This document shows positions 52,739 through 63,173 of a stretch of 64,000 nucleotides of DNA, in pieces. Location: positions 434,001 to 498,000 of the forward strand of contig CM034137.1 in the NCBI GenBank assembly GCA_019914995.1. The letters are read 5' to 3'. The notes under the pieces are model-generated. The model was given only the letters and a program-made list of their open reading frames with translations. It was not told the origin of the DNA and made no database searches. Position 1 is the stretch's first letter. Each line of letters begins with the position of its first letter. The DNA is from Acanthochlamys bracteata. Lineage: Eukaryota > Streptophyta > Magnoliopsida > Pandanales > Velloziaceae. A program made the translations under genes and the position numbers.

Positions 52739-55078
52739 TCTGGTCGAGCGAAATGCAGCTTTTGGAATCCTTAGACAGTTTCCAATGGCTGCTGCTGTGA
52801 CTGCTACTATACCTTAACCTGCAATGGAGATATTCCAGATTACCTCTCTTCCCTTTAGCTGACCACCAAGCGAAATCTATTCAATTGAGTATACTATGCA
52901 AGTTGTCAAACATCTGCATTCTCACAAAATCACGCTTTCAATCTCTACATCCGTTAATAGCTGTTCTTGAAAAGAAACTGGGGAATACCAATAAGGAAAA
53001 GAAAAGCTGAAAAAGCACGAAAGCTTTTGATCAAGGAAGAGAATCAATGCAACATAAAACACCATTCATGCATCACTTCACTTCATCGCATCACAGACGA
53101 AGTAGGTAAAGAAGTTCTCGATTGGGCAAACTATGATTAAATTCCTTTAATCACCATACTGGAATCAATACTTTCCTGATAGTGGCAACAGCAAAGAATC
53201 AAACACCAACCACAAAATGTAATTTATTTTAAGAACACCGTAAAGCTTGTAGCTTTTTCATATCTGACCAAAATCTGAAACTCTAACCATTAAGAAAAAA
53301 ACCAGATAGGTGAGATTTTTCCTATTAAAACTGACCTTGCGATCAAATGTTTTTTGCTCTATTACCTTTCTTGATGTTTCGCTTCTTTGTAGAATTGTTT
53401 ACTTGGCTGATTTTGTCCAAAATTTTGCTAGGGCATTGAGAAGAAATCATTCACCATAGCTGGGTTGGAAATATAAATACCCAAATCAACCACAAGATCA
53501 GCTTCAGCGTTCTCATTATGTCATCCATTTCCCAAATTACCCATACTGGAACTACAAAATCAACAATTGATTAGTCATAGACATTGAAGGTTGTAAAAGT
53601 CATTCCTTATAAACATAGGATTAAGAACCTTGCTTTGAGAAGAAAACAAGTAACAAACACTTTTGTAAAGATTAAAGAAAGCACTTCTTTTTCTGGAAAC
53701 TTAGATTTTGATTAAGTCAGAAGAATTAAAAAAACACAAAAAAAATGTATGGAAATTTGCTAAAGAAAAAAAATCTAAAGTTTACTCTATGAACCTGAGT
53801 AATGTGAAAACAAAATGATATAAACTCAAATATATTTGACCAATGTGAACCAGGAAACCGACTGCTATGTTGAAAGTTCTATCAAATATCTAAAAGTTTC
53901 TTTGAGAAGTTAGAAATCGGATTAACTTTGTAGTGTTGTTTCTTTTTCAGCATGTTCTAGTGACTTCTAACAATAGAAATTAAAGAGTGATTTCTTTCCT
54001 TACTACTAAAAATCAATAGCAAGAATATGCCTTTTGTTTTAATCTCTATCTATCTATGCTTGTTACTTTTTCTGAAATGGCTCAAACTTTTTTAACATGT
54101 GTTCTTTCTAGAAAAATTATTTTTAGCTCATTTTTAGTTATACAAAAAAACACAATAAATTACTTTCAGCTCACATCTTTCTATAAAAGAATATACAAAT
54201 TAAATTTATTTTTTATAAGACTATTTACCGTAACTCACTTACTAACAATTCATTTTTAGGGCGTGTTTACATACCCCTTTAAACTCATTTTTTTTAAACT
54301 CACTTACATTACAAAAGTAAAATAAATTATTTCTATTAAAAATTTATTTTTAAAATTTAATTTTAAAATTTACTTATATTATAAAATAATTATAAAATTT
54401 TATTTTTTATTAAATATTATTAATTTTTAATTTCATTTTTTAAATTCATTTCTCAAAAAGTGAATTTACACTCAAGTAAACACGCCCTTAGTTCAAAAGA
54501 ACACATCTAATGGGAGCATACACTTTTAAACTTATTTAATATGAAAAACTAAGATATAGTAATGCCTCCTATGAATTCCAACTTTGAAGACAGAACAAAT
54601 TCAAGGAGAATAAATTCTTTTGAAAAACTTCAGATATCACTATGCATATGAAACATGAAAGCCAAAGTCATATATAGATCATTAACTGAAGCTGCATAAT
54701 ATGAATCATGGCAGATGTTCTCAGTGGTTGGAGACACTCAAAATTTTTAGTAGAACGCCTTCCGCTGCTTCATACTGAAGTAGATATTTCTTGCTGCAAA
54801 TACAATCTTTAATGCTTGATAACATTTGTGAATCATCACTCTGTATAGCTGCAGGCTTCATTATTCTTTTGACAAAAAGCTAAAAAGCTACTGCAGTATT
54901 GCAGTCTAAAATATAATACCAACAACAAATTAAGTCTTTATTATTCTTTAAGAATAATAAATCGCAAATCAAATCAGTCACGGACAAGAACGAAATAAGC
55001 ATGCGAAATTAAAAATTTTACAGGTGTAATTGAGAGCAGTATGTCTTCGTGACTGCTTGCTACTAGTTCTTTAGCTTG
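52739..55078. other. Esterase promoter, MITE and kinase 3' flank
   Basis: 52739-53450 should hold the 5' UTR and promoter of the esterase gene. From 53500 to 54258 the sequence is unremarkable and AT-rich. A well-defined Tourist-like MITE lies at 54259-54487. 54600-55078 is probably the kinase 3' UTR. No ORF is supported. Confidence 0.55.
54259..54487. mobile_element. Tourist-like MITE (family A), intact termini
   Basis: 229-bp element with ends GGGCGTGTTTACATA and AAGTAAACACGCCC. The first 12 bases are perfectly inverted, and TTA flanks both sides. The interior has paired AAACTCACTTACATT and AAAAAGTGAATTTAC motifs. It is closely similar to the copy in the NUDT19 intron. Confidence 0.85.
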
Positions 55079-56533
55079 TTATCCACTAGCACTAGTTGCA
55101 GGCTCTGAATCAATGCCCAAAAGATCTACCATGAACATCTTGGTTTCTGGTGGCACCGCAATGTCCATGGTTCCTTCAAGAATGCTAATCACTAGCGGCA
55201 TGTTAGGCCTTTGATCTGCCTTCTCTTGAATGCACCAAAGGGCGACATAAACCATGTTCCTTATTTTAGTTTCCAAGATATCACCGTTCTTTAGCAATCT
55301 TTCATCCACTACTTCCATTAGATTCCCTGCCTTCAACTTGTCAGTCACTACCTTTGGGAAATATGAAGATTTCCTCAGCGAAGATGAGTGTTGATGGTCT
55401 AAATCAGGCATTTGCAGATTCCTTCTTCCGCCTAGAAGCTCAAATAGCACTAGTCCATAGCTATAGACATCTGATTTATTTGAGATGCGATCTCCTGAAA
55501 ACCACTCAGGAGCGAAGTAACCCCTTGTACCTCTTAGAGTGGTCAGAACGGCACTTTCATCCTTTCCCAACAATCTTGAAATGCCGAAATCTGAAACATG
55601 AGCACGGAATTCTTCATCAAGGAGAATGTTTTCTGGCTTAATATCAAGGTGAAGTATTCTTGATCGACATTCATGATGCAAATAGGCTAATGCCTTTGCT
55701 ACGTCTATGGCCACTTGATACCTTAAGGGCCATGAAAGGTATGCTTCTTCGGAAGTACTACTTTTAGGAAAGATCCAAGCGTCGAATGATCCATTTTCAA
55801 TGAATTCGTAAGCAAGAAAACGGCCATTTCCTGGTACATGGCAATACCCGAAAAGGCGTACAAGATTCACATGAGACGCAGAGGCAATGGAAGCGATCTC
55901 TGTAAGAAATTGGTGTAATCCGTGCTTTTGATCATTCTCAAATCTTTTAACGGCAATTGTTGTGCCATCATCAAGAAAACCTTTGAAGACTGAAGCTGAA
56001 CCACCCTTCCCTATTGGAGTTTGGAAGTTGTTAGTTGACAACTTGAGCTCCTCAAACGTGAATCCTCTTGGCAACCCTGCAATGTCCTGAAGGTAGCTGT
56101 GACTAAGTGGCACTTCTCCTGCTTCTGGATCTGAAACAGTACCTGCTTGCACAGTATGGTGAACTATTCCTTTCTGAAAGAACCAAACTGCGCTGAACAA
56201 AAGTGCTACAAAGACATCGACTGAAAACATTAAGTAAAAGGTTGCTGAGAAACCGATCCGAAAAGATAACGTGATGACCAGCGTAAGTAAAATGGTGACT
56301 AAAATGAGTATGAAGATCTTCATTTGCTTGGCATCAAAGATGGTTTCCCCACCCGCAGTGAATCGGATGATTATCAACATGAATACCAGAAAGATGAAAA
56401 CAGTATCACCACTAGCACACACAAAAAATAAGCTTGATGAATCTGAACTTCTAAGTACTACCCAAAGAACTAGAAGCAAGACAAAGGATAAGATGATAGC
56501 CAAAGCAGCTAAAATCTTGAATCTCTTACTCAT
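55079..56533 (-). CDS. Receptor-like protein kinase without ectodomain, intronless
   Basis: A single exon of 484 aa. The N-terminal 120 residues form about four hydrophobic segments (near 8-27, 44-58, 72-90, 95-119) with short polar loops instead of an extracellular domain. The kinase domain spans about 170-455: glycine loop GKGGSA 175-180, Lys196 in IAVKRF, catalytic loop HLDIKPEN with Asp297, DFG 315-317, and APEW near 341-344. HLD in place of HRD (non-RD) with GYFAPEW and KSDVYSYG places it near the SD2/LRK10L-like kinases and Arabidopsis At5g20050 (from memory). All catalytic residues are present, so it should be active. Membrane location is inferred from the segments. It lies 2.3 kb upstream, in gene order, of the esterase on the same strand. 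Confidence 0.9.
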   Translation of the reverse strand: MSKRFKILAALAIILSFVLLLVLWVVLRSSDSSSLFFVCASGDTVFIFLVFMLIIIRFTAGGETIFDAKQMKIFILILVTILLTLVITLSFRIGFSATFYLMFSVDVFVALLFSAVWFFQKGIVHHTVQAGTVSDPEAGEVPLSHSYLQDIAGLPRGFTFEELKLSTNNFQTPIGKGGSASVFKGFLDDGTTIAVKRFENDQKHGLHQFLTEIASIASASHVNLVRLFGYCHVPGNGRFLAYEFIENGSFDAWIFPKSSTSEEAYLSWPLRYQVAIDVAKALAYLHHECRSRILHLDIKPENILLDEEFRAHVSDFGISRLLGKDESAVLTTLRGTRGYFAPEWFSGDRISNKSDVYSYGLVLFELLGGRRNLQMPDLDHQHSSSLRKSSYFPKVVTDKLKAGNLMEVVDERLLKNGDILETKIRNMVYVALWCIQEKADQRPNMPLVISILEGTMDIAVPPETKMFMVDLLGIDSEPATSASG

Positions 56534-57312
56534 TATGCGCCACTGATCTGCATTCTGCCTGGCAGCCTAAGTTGAACAAGTACAACCTACAAGCAAAGTT
56601 TCCCAGATCATTTCATCTTTGTTTTGAGATGAATGGATGTTATCGTTTGGTTAGTATTGTTTGTCTAAATCGTCGGCGATCAGACTGCATAGCGACTGGA
56701 GAGAGTTGCACGAAGCTTCGTGTATGAGGAATTGGATAAAACTTAGACCAACTAAACCCATTGACTGACTTGAAACAACGGCTATGGATGGCACTACAAA
56801 TCAATAATTACTTACCGAGACTCAATTGAGGGATGGTTTGGAAGTATTTATAATAAAAAAAATTCTAAAATAAAAAAATATTTATATTTTGTTTTGAAAA
56901 TAAATTCTATTTTTTATTTAAAAAAATAATTAATAATAAAATCTTACTACATAAATTTTTTAAATAAATTTTATAAAATATTATTAAAATAAATTTATTA
57001 AAATACATGAAATTGATAAATGTTTTTTTCATAAGTTTTGAAGTTGTCAAACGCCCAAAAGATTTGAAGTTGTCAAAAACACTCCAGCTTCAGGGTGTAG
57101 AATTGAGTCAACAAGCAACTTCGTCCAGTTGTAACGGTTAATAATGTTTAAAACTCCAAACTTAACTGACCACCACCAAAAATAACCTATCACCACAACT
57201 GAGCAAATAAGTTTTACACATTTTAACTGCATTATACTTTAAATTATGATATTCTAGCTATCAGTATTGCAAGCGAAAAGCATGAGGTAGCAAGAAGTTT
57301 CCACTAAAAATC
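56534..57312. other. Kinase 5' flank, MITE, relic 3' flank
   Basis: 56534-56830 is the kinase 5' UTR and promoter. A family B MITE occupies 56836-57056. 57060-57312 is the 3' flank of the RS-cyclophilin relic. No ORF is supported. Confidence 0.55.
56836..57056. mobile_element. AT-rich MITE family B, copy
   Basis: Left end GTTTGGAAGTATTTATAATA, right end AAGTTTTGAAGTTGTCAAACGCCC. About 221 bp and non-coding. The left end is one of the clearest of the family. Confidence 0.65.
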
Positions 57313-57742
57313 CTATTGAAGCCCCGCAGAGTTGGGAGATCCATCCCCATAAGATACCAAGCCCTTCTTCTCACCAGAACTGCTGGATGGAGACCTCGAT
57401 TTTTCCTTGCTTGTTCGCTTTTGCGAGGGCATATCAGGAGATGACCTTGACATTGATCTCGACCTTGAATATGACCCAGATGGACTCCTGCTCCTGGACA
57501 CAGACCCCTGCTTGTCTGCTGGTATGTTGTCTCTTGCATCATCATGTGATCGTAGTCTCTCAGCCCGCAGTGAATGACTACGTGCCAGACTCCTACTGTA
57601 GGCTCTAGCTCGGGCACGGTAACCACCAGGGCTGCGTGATACACTTCTGCTAGGGCTCCTCCAGCCTCTGTACCTGGAGAAAAAGATGATTTAGAATAAT
57701 AGACCATTAAAACAAGGATTTATCACAAAAATTGTTTAAGTG

Positions 57743-58261
57743 TAGAGGTGGCAATATGGGTTCATGGGTCGGTTTCGGATCGATCTATATAATAATCGGA
57801 TCAAAATTATTCAATTATAATCCGACCCATTTATTTATATGGGTCAAAATTGTTAACCCTAACTCAACCTATTTATAATCGGATCAAATTCGAATCAACC
57901 TATTTAATAATTAAATTATTAAATAAAAATTATAAATATTAATTTTTAATAATAATATATCGAATTATTAATTATGATATATTTAAAAAAAAATATTAAT
58001 TTTGACAAATTTATAAATTAAATATAAATTAGTAAAATTAAGATAAATTAAAAAATATATATATACAAATTAAGTTCAAATTTTTTGCTATTTTTTTCTA
58101 ATTATTAATTAATATATACTATATAAATAGTTAAACGGGTTATTTTCAGGTCAATACGAATCCGACCCAAACTCGTTTAAAATTTTCGGATCATTTTCGG
58201 GCCGACCCGAACTCGACTTTTTTGGGTCGTTTTCGGATCGGGTCGGAATTTGCCACCCCTA
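57743..58261. mobile_element. hAT-like MITE with 8-bp target duplication
   Basis: 519-bp element with ends TAGAGGTGGCAAT and TTGCCACCCCTA (inverted, one mismatch in the first 11). It is flanked by TTTAAGTG (57735-57742) and CTTAAGTG (58262-58269), a duplication matching at 7 of 8 bases. The TAGxGGTGGCAA terminus and 8-bp duplication are hAT features. Subterminal parts are rich in GGGTCGG/CCGACCC and GGATCG repeats, while the centre is A/T only. No transposase ORF is visible, so it is non-autonomous. Confidence 0.85.
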
Positions 58262-58416
58262 CTTAAGTGTTTACTAACGGCATATTTCTATTAAAAAGGG
58301 CATACAAATAACCAGGGTTTAGACAATGCACAAGATACCAGGCATGGTTAGGCAGCCAATTCAAACTGCAAAACGTCGAACTTAACTTTTGAGTAGACAA
58401 GCATGCTAGACACTAG

Positions 58417-58776
58417 CAATTTTGTTACCAAAGCTTACAAACAAGAAACTTGCCATTAAGCCTTGAACTAACTCTTGCCTTGTAAGTATATGCAAATTAC
58501 CAAATATATATTTGGATCTTGCCAGAATCAACTATTTAATGCCAGGTGCAAGTTGATTCCAAATGAATCATAATTCAGGCAGCTGAATTATACATACATA
58601 TGCAATTTGTTACCAAAGCTTATATACAAGAAACTTGCCATCAATCCTTGAACTAACTCTTGCCTTGTAAGTATATCCGAATTACCAAAAGTACATATGC
58701 ATCTTTCCAGAATCAATTATTTAATGCCAGGTGCATGCTGATTCCAAATGAATCATAATTCAGGCTGCTGAATTTG
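58417..58776. repeat. 185-bp tandem duplication
   Basis: Two adjacent copies, starting near 58417 and 58602; TTACCAAAGCTTA occurs at 58425 and 58610. Shared blocks include CTTGAACTAACTCTTGCC, TTTAATGCCAGGTGCA and AATGAATCATAATTCAGG. Identity is roughly 85-90 percent by eye. It lies in the intron of the RS-cyclophilin relic. Confidence 0.85.
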
Positions 58777-59845
58777 AAGTGCTACTAAAACTAGAAGCAA
58801 TAGAAGAGTATGATCTTAAAAAGAAACATTCTGCTTGAAAGTTTAAATCAGCCGGCATATACCTTGGGGGACTCCTGTAACGCCTTGGCGGAGAACGACC
58901 ATAATAGCCCCTATAACTTGAGTACCTGGAGATAAGTGGTATGGTTTCCCGTAATTGGTTAGCACAATAACATATAGAAGAATTATTAGAAAAGTATGAT
59001 GTCTATATCACCTGTCCCGAGCACTTCTTCCACCATAACGATGACGATTAGGAGATGGGGTCCTGTACCTCCGGACATACAAAAACTCTTCCCTGAAACC
59101 TCGTCCCCTCCTAATGCGCTTTGGTGATTCATCTGGTGAAGCACTCCGTGAATTATTCCTAACATGATTAGAGCGAGGACTTCTGCTTATGCTTCTCCGT
59201 GCTCTGCTCCTAACAGGACTTCGGCTCATGCTTCTTCTAGAAGACCTAGGAGGACTTCTTCTTGTGGCCCTTATTGGACTTCTGCTTACACTTCTTCGAC
59301 GGGAAGACTTTATAGGACTCCTGACGAGATTTTGCAGGGGCAATGACTTTATGGACTCCTAGTGACACTTATTTTTGCATCCTTTAGGGGACTAGCACTC
59401 ACACTTCGTCGTGAAGAGTCCCTCTTAGGGCTCCTGCTACGACTTTGCCAGGGAGGAGACCTTGCTGGACTTCTGCTAATGCTCTTGGCCCTCCTAGAAC
59501 TTCTACTTTGAGCAATCGGACTTTCGCTAGAGCTTCTTGAGGATAGGCTTCTGCTCATGCTTCTCCTGGAGGGGCTTCTGCTAGCACTTCTTCTGGTAGG
59601 ACTTCTGCTGCAGCCACGTTGAGGGCTCCTGCTTCCAGATCGTGTGGGAACGCTTTTACCTGTACTCCTAGCAGGACTAAGACTCATACTTTTGCTCATT
59701 GCGCGATTAGGACTTCCATGTTGATTCCTGCTTTTCAGTAAGAACCAAAAACTGGTTTTGTCAGAAGGAAAAAAAATTTGAAGAAAAAAAATTGAAAGAA
59801 CAAGATTTCCAATGCTTGAGGAAGTGTGGAGAAAAAGATAGACCT

Positions 59846-59934
59846 AGCTTTGCTTGACTTAACGCCATGCTGTTCCTTGTCCGCGTTCCTGTCAAACTTT
59901 CCATCAGCTTTGCTTGACTTAACTCCATGCTGTT
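59846..59934 (-). repeat. 60-bp in-frame tandem duplication in the RS-cyclophilin relic
   Basis: AGCTTTGCTTGACTTAACGCC at 59846 returns as AGCTTTGCTTGACTTAACTCC at 59906. The period is exactly 60 bp, so it adds 20 residues in frame on the minus strand. The outer copy stops at the breakpoint near 59934. Confidence 0.8.
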
Positions 59935-59958
59935 ATTGAATATCTCACATAGTGTTCT

Positions 59959-60292
59959 ATGAATGTTCATCCTGGACAAGTACTAGGAACTCCAGCCATA
60001 ATCAAGCAAGCAGACCGTCTGACAGCCACTGTAGATGACATCCGTAATGTTGCAGCAAAACTCTCGTTCCACATCAATGTTGATAAGAAACAAGGCTATC
60101 AGCATTGGCCGGATGGTTCATGTTCATTTTAAAGTAAGCCTCCTGATACTTCTCTTTCATACCAATGCAGTGTATAGGTTTATAGAACTCTTCTCTTTGT
60201 TGTCCCAGGGAATTGATAATCCTGCTGCTGTTGAAGTAGAGTTCACCACTGCTCCTAGTGCTGAGGAACAAACGCACGCACTGGGCCAGCAG
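59959..60292 (+). pseudogene. Two exons of an unidentified broken gene
   Basis: Exon one (59959-60133) reads MNVHPGQVLGTPAIIKQADR, then LTATVDDIRNVAAKLSFH, then INVDKKQGYQHWPDGSCSF followed by TAA. A GTAAGC donor follows at 60134. Exon two (60209-60292), bounded by CAG and GTTAGT, reads GIDNPAAVEVEFTTAPSAEE, then QTHALGQQ. Removing one T from the TTTTAA at 60127-60132 would restore a phase-0 join, so a single-base insertion is the likely lesion. No upstream or downstream exons are visible. Introns are retained, so this is a duplicated gene piece, not a retrocopy. I do not recognise the family. It starts 27 bp from the broken 5' end of the RS-cyclophilin relic, on the opposite strand. Confidence 0.5.
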
Positions 60293-60625
60293 GTTAGTCC
60301 TAAATTTATTGGCAATGGTCCTTATTCTTGTGGAACACATATTCTTGGTAACTTCGTAGGAGTAGAGCAGTGACATCTTTGTATATCCAAATTGCAGCTT
60401 GATCAACATGTAACACTTGCATAAATTTGTGATAAAAAGTTCAGTGACTGTAGCATCACTATGGATGACTTCAAAACATGCCTGGGTATAAATGGATGAG
60501 ATCTTATTGCTCTTTTACATTTATGCATCAGTTCCTACCATGTCGTAAGCATAATCGATATAGAGCATAATCTTTCTTGGAGTGCGATATTGATTGCCAA
60601 TGATGAATGCACAAATTTATGGGAT

Positions 60626-60856
60626 ATTTGAAAGTGTTTATGAAAATAAGATTTTTCTAAAACGAAAAATATTTCAAAATTTTTTAAAAAACGAGCTTTG
60701 CTTTATCTTTTATATAAAATAATAATAATAATAAATAATAATAAAATTTTACTATATAAATTTTTTATATTTTTTAAAATATTATAAAATATTTATTGAA
60801 AATCTGAAAAAAAAAATTATAATGAAGATGAGTTAGGAAATTTACTTCCAAACACC
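60626..60856. mobile_element. AT-rich MITE family B, copy
   Basis: Left end ATTTGAAAGTGTTTATGAAA and right end GGAAATTTACTTCCAAACAC are inverted repeats over about 16 bp with few mismatches. 231 bp, non-coding, with an (AAT)n stretch inside. Confidence 0.65.
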
Positions 60857-61330
60857 TCTTAATCAAAACACAGTTATAGTACCTATCATTGAAGCATTGC
60901 ATTATGAACCCTTGATATCCTTGCATTATGTGATGCGATATTTTTTAAACAATTTTTTTATAATCTACAAATCATCCATCTAAAAATTTATAATACTGTA
61001 AATTTAAATATTTAAAAGTTTTAAAATGATGATAGAGAAGTATTTGAAAATAACCCCACTGCTACAGTTAAAATTACCACTTTACCAAACCAAACAAAAA
61101 AAATCTTATATAATTCAAAAGAGTTACTACTTTTTGAAAAATTAGTGTTTTCCCACCAACCTGTGTGACTACTAAAAAATCTCCATTTACAAAATCTCTG
61201 GTTACAAATTTACATTTGGTAGTGGGATTTAATTCTAAAAAATCTAAATTATTTTTGGTATTGGGATTTAACTTAAAAAAGAGCAAATGTTTTTTGGTAT
61301 TGGGACTTAAACAAACAAATGGCATTTTTA

Positions 61331-61574
61331 GTGCATGTTTACCTACACTCTAAATTAATTTTTTTAAACTCACTTTCAATATAAAATACATACAAAAATT
61401 AAAATAAAATTTTTTATTAATAAATTTTTTAAAATATTTAATTTTAAATTTACTATAAATGTTACATTAATATATAATTTTATTTTTTATTAATTTTTAA
61501 TTTTTAATTTTATTTTTTAAATTAATATTTAAAAATTTCATTTTATTTACTTTATCTATAAAATAAACACGCCC
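61331..61574. mobile_element. Tourist-like MITE (family A) next to a TATA box
   Basis: 244-bp element with ends GTGCATGTTTACC (decayed) and AAATAAACACGCCC (good), flanked by TTA on each side. It ends 31 bp before a TATA box, so it forms the proximal promoter edge of the gene at 61711. Confidence 0.75.
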
Positions 61575-61604
61575 TTATTACACCCACCTAACTTCTTTCT
61601 TTTC

Positions 61605-61612
61605 TATATAAA
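61605..61612 (+). promoter_or_regulatory. TATA box
   Basis: TATATAAA sits 99 bp before the ATG at 61711, in TTTCTATATAAACCCTTCC. A transcription start near 61635-61645 would fit, with a CT-rich 5' UTR following. Confidence 0.65.
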
Positions 61613-61710
61613 CCCTTCCAAAGATTCTATCTTTTTTTTAAAAATCTTCAACAATCCCAATTCAATCCTCTTCCAATTTTGTTTTCTTCTTTTCTCGATA
61701 GTTTTGCGAA

Positions 61711-61977
61711 ATGCATCGCTCGTCGAGCACGACGAGGGCTTCCGACGAGTTCTTGTTAGCGCAGACGCATTTCAGCGGGCCGTCCTTGACCGTTGTTGCT
61801 CCGGTCGAGTCGGACCGGTTGCCGACATTAGACCCTGAGTCCGATGCCGGAAAGAAAGCAGCGATGCAGGCACGTGTCTACGAGAACGTTGTCCACGTCA
61901 TTCCTATCCTTCTTCTTCTCTGCGGTCTTGTACTCTGGTTCTTCTCTTCAACCCCCGGTCTTCTCGCGCGCCACTGA
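61711..61977 (+). CDS. Small single-span membrane protein, 88 aa
   Basis: An intronless ORF with a TATA box and a CT-rich leader. Residues 1-55 are polar (MHRSSSTTRASDEFLLAQ onward, then DRLPTLDPESDAGKKAAMQA). Residues about 61-80 (VVHVIPILLLLCGLVLWFFS) form one hydrophobic span close to the C-terminus, followed by TPGLLARH. That topology is tail-anchored-like: cytosolic N-terminus with a C-terminal membrane segment. GC-rich codons contrast with the surrounding A/T-rich DNA, which supports real coding. I recall similar unnamed small plant proteins but cannot assign a function. Confidence 0.75.
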   Translation: MHRSSSTTRASDEFLLAQTHFSGPSLTVVAPVESDRLPTLDPESDAGKKAAMQARVYENVVHVIPILLLLCGLVLWFFSSTPGLLARH

Positions 61978-62669
61978 ACCTCACGCGGTTATCTTATTTC
62001 ACACACCATGAAATCAACGTTGCTTCTTTATTTGTTTTTAGAGTTAGAGACTCTAGTTCAATTTTGCTGAATTGGGAATTTTTTCTTTTGTATTCTTCTA
62101 TATTGATCTAAAAATTTTATAGTTAATCGATTATATAAGATTTTATCTTTTTGAAACACTTGATTACTTTGGCCATCTGGTTGTTCTTCCTTTATGCAAC
62201 ATTTGGCGTTCTCCATTTATGTTGTTGTGTATCTCTTGCGCAAACACCATTTGATCTTTCTTCTGGTGATGAATTTGGTCGACTGCTTGTGTTAGTCTAG
62301 GTGAACGAGATCTGTTATGGTTGTTAGACATTTATTTAAGAGAAAATTTAGCTTATGTAGCATAGGTAATTTGCAAGTTCTACTTCTTCTATAAGATCGA
62401 AGTTTGAACTTGAATCTTTTAATTACTATACTTGGTATCATTTCCTTGCTGCCTATAGCTACTAAAATTCCAAATTAGGTAGCATTAGGTCCTAAGGGAC
62501 TTGTGTGATTGAGAATATCGTCTTTCATGATAAAGAAAGTAGGGGTTTCAAATCTCTTCTGCTTTATGTGAGAATAGATTTGCGACAGTTTATTCCTGGT
62601 GGAAATTTTATGGTGTTGATGTCTCTCGTATGAGAAACTATTTTCCTTTTGCTTTCACGGTGTTACCAT

Positions 62670-62900
62670 TGTTGAGTTGTCCCACATTGTTCGTCTGTCA
62701 AGCTGGATGGCTATTTATATGATTTTGGATACTATCAGCTCTTGAACTAATTTTAAGGATTGAGTTTTACTCAAAGCTTATCTAATATGGTACCGGAGCA
62801 GACCTCCTAAAACTTGATCCATAAAGGGATTGGCTTTATTAGGGAATTGTCTCCGGCCTTAATCGCAAAGCGTGAGGAGGGTGTTGAATTGCCCTACATT
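62670..62900 (+). mobile_element. TRIM-like LTR element relic
   Basis: A possible LTR starts TGTTGAGTTGTCCCACATTG at 62670, a sequence typical of plant short LTR elements. At 62788 TGGTACCGGAGCAG resembles the initiator-Met-tRNA primer binding site (TGGTATCAGAGC, two mismatches). About 90 bp later a purine run GTGAGGAGGG (62872-62881) is followed by TGTTGAATTGCCCTACATT (62882), a diverged repeat of the LTR start. Beyond about 20 bp the second LTR is not recognisable, so the element is truncated. Confidence 0.5.
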
Positions 62901-63173
62901 CTTGCCGGTGCTTGTATGAACCTTAATGGGCGATGAAGATGCAGCGCTACATGTTGCCAGTAAATGACTTAGTGAAATGTTGCTGGGAAAAGACTTCTGC
63001 TTTAGATATCGAATCCCCTTTGCTTCAAAAGTCTATCAATGCATGTTATTAGTGGTCCTTTTATTGCGGATATGAAATTGTATCACTACTCTTCTCATGT
63101 AGGGATTGCTTGTGATGAGATGTATTCTTTTTTTTTAAAATAAATATTTGCATAGGCTTTGGAAGACTTAGGA

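Larger units (their letters stand above)
57313..59932 (-). pseudogene. 5'-truncated, frameshifted RS-rich cyclophilin (CYP63/CYP95 type)
   Basis: CYP63/CYP95 are nuclear peptidyl-prolyl isomerases whose long Arg/Ser tail contacts splicing factors. Only the tail is here. Exons on the minus strand: about 59932-59844, 59727-59012, 58925-58863 and 57673-57313. They encode dense SRSP/RRS dipeptides and the family-type ending EKKGLVSYGDGSPNSAG. Damage: (1) no cyclophilin domain lies upstream within the window, and TAA sits directly before the first exon (59933-59935); (2) near 59348 a base is missing (AGTCCATAAAG where the repeat below reads AGTCCTATAAAG), so the frame stops after VTRSP and resumes in another frame at [15 protein letters not shown]. 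The first exon carries a 60-bp tandem duplication (20 residues, EQHGVKSSKADGKFDRNADK). The long intron 57674-58862 holds a hAT-like MITE and a 185-bp duplication. Splice sites are otherwise intact. A sequencing error could explain the frameshift but not the missing domain. Confidence 0.75.
60293..61710. other. Intergenic with two MITEs and the promoter of the next gene
   Basis: 60293-60600 has no recognised content. A family B MITE lies at 60626-60856, followed by AT-rich sequence with no supported ORF, a Tourist-like MITE at 61331-61574, and a TATA box at 61605. Confidence 0.6.

Noticed and set aside
61074..61353. Opposed ORFs of 83 and 62 aa with repeated NTKK/NLKKS phrases
   Set aside because: They translate a short AT-rich direct repeat (TTTTTGGTATTGGGATTTAA) and show no protein-like features.
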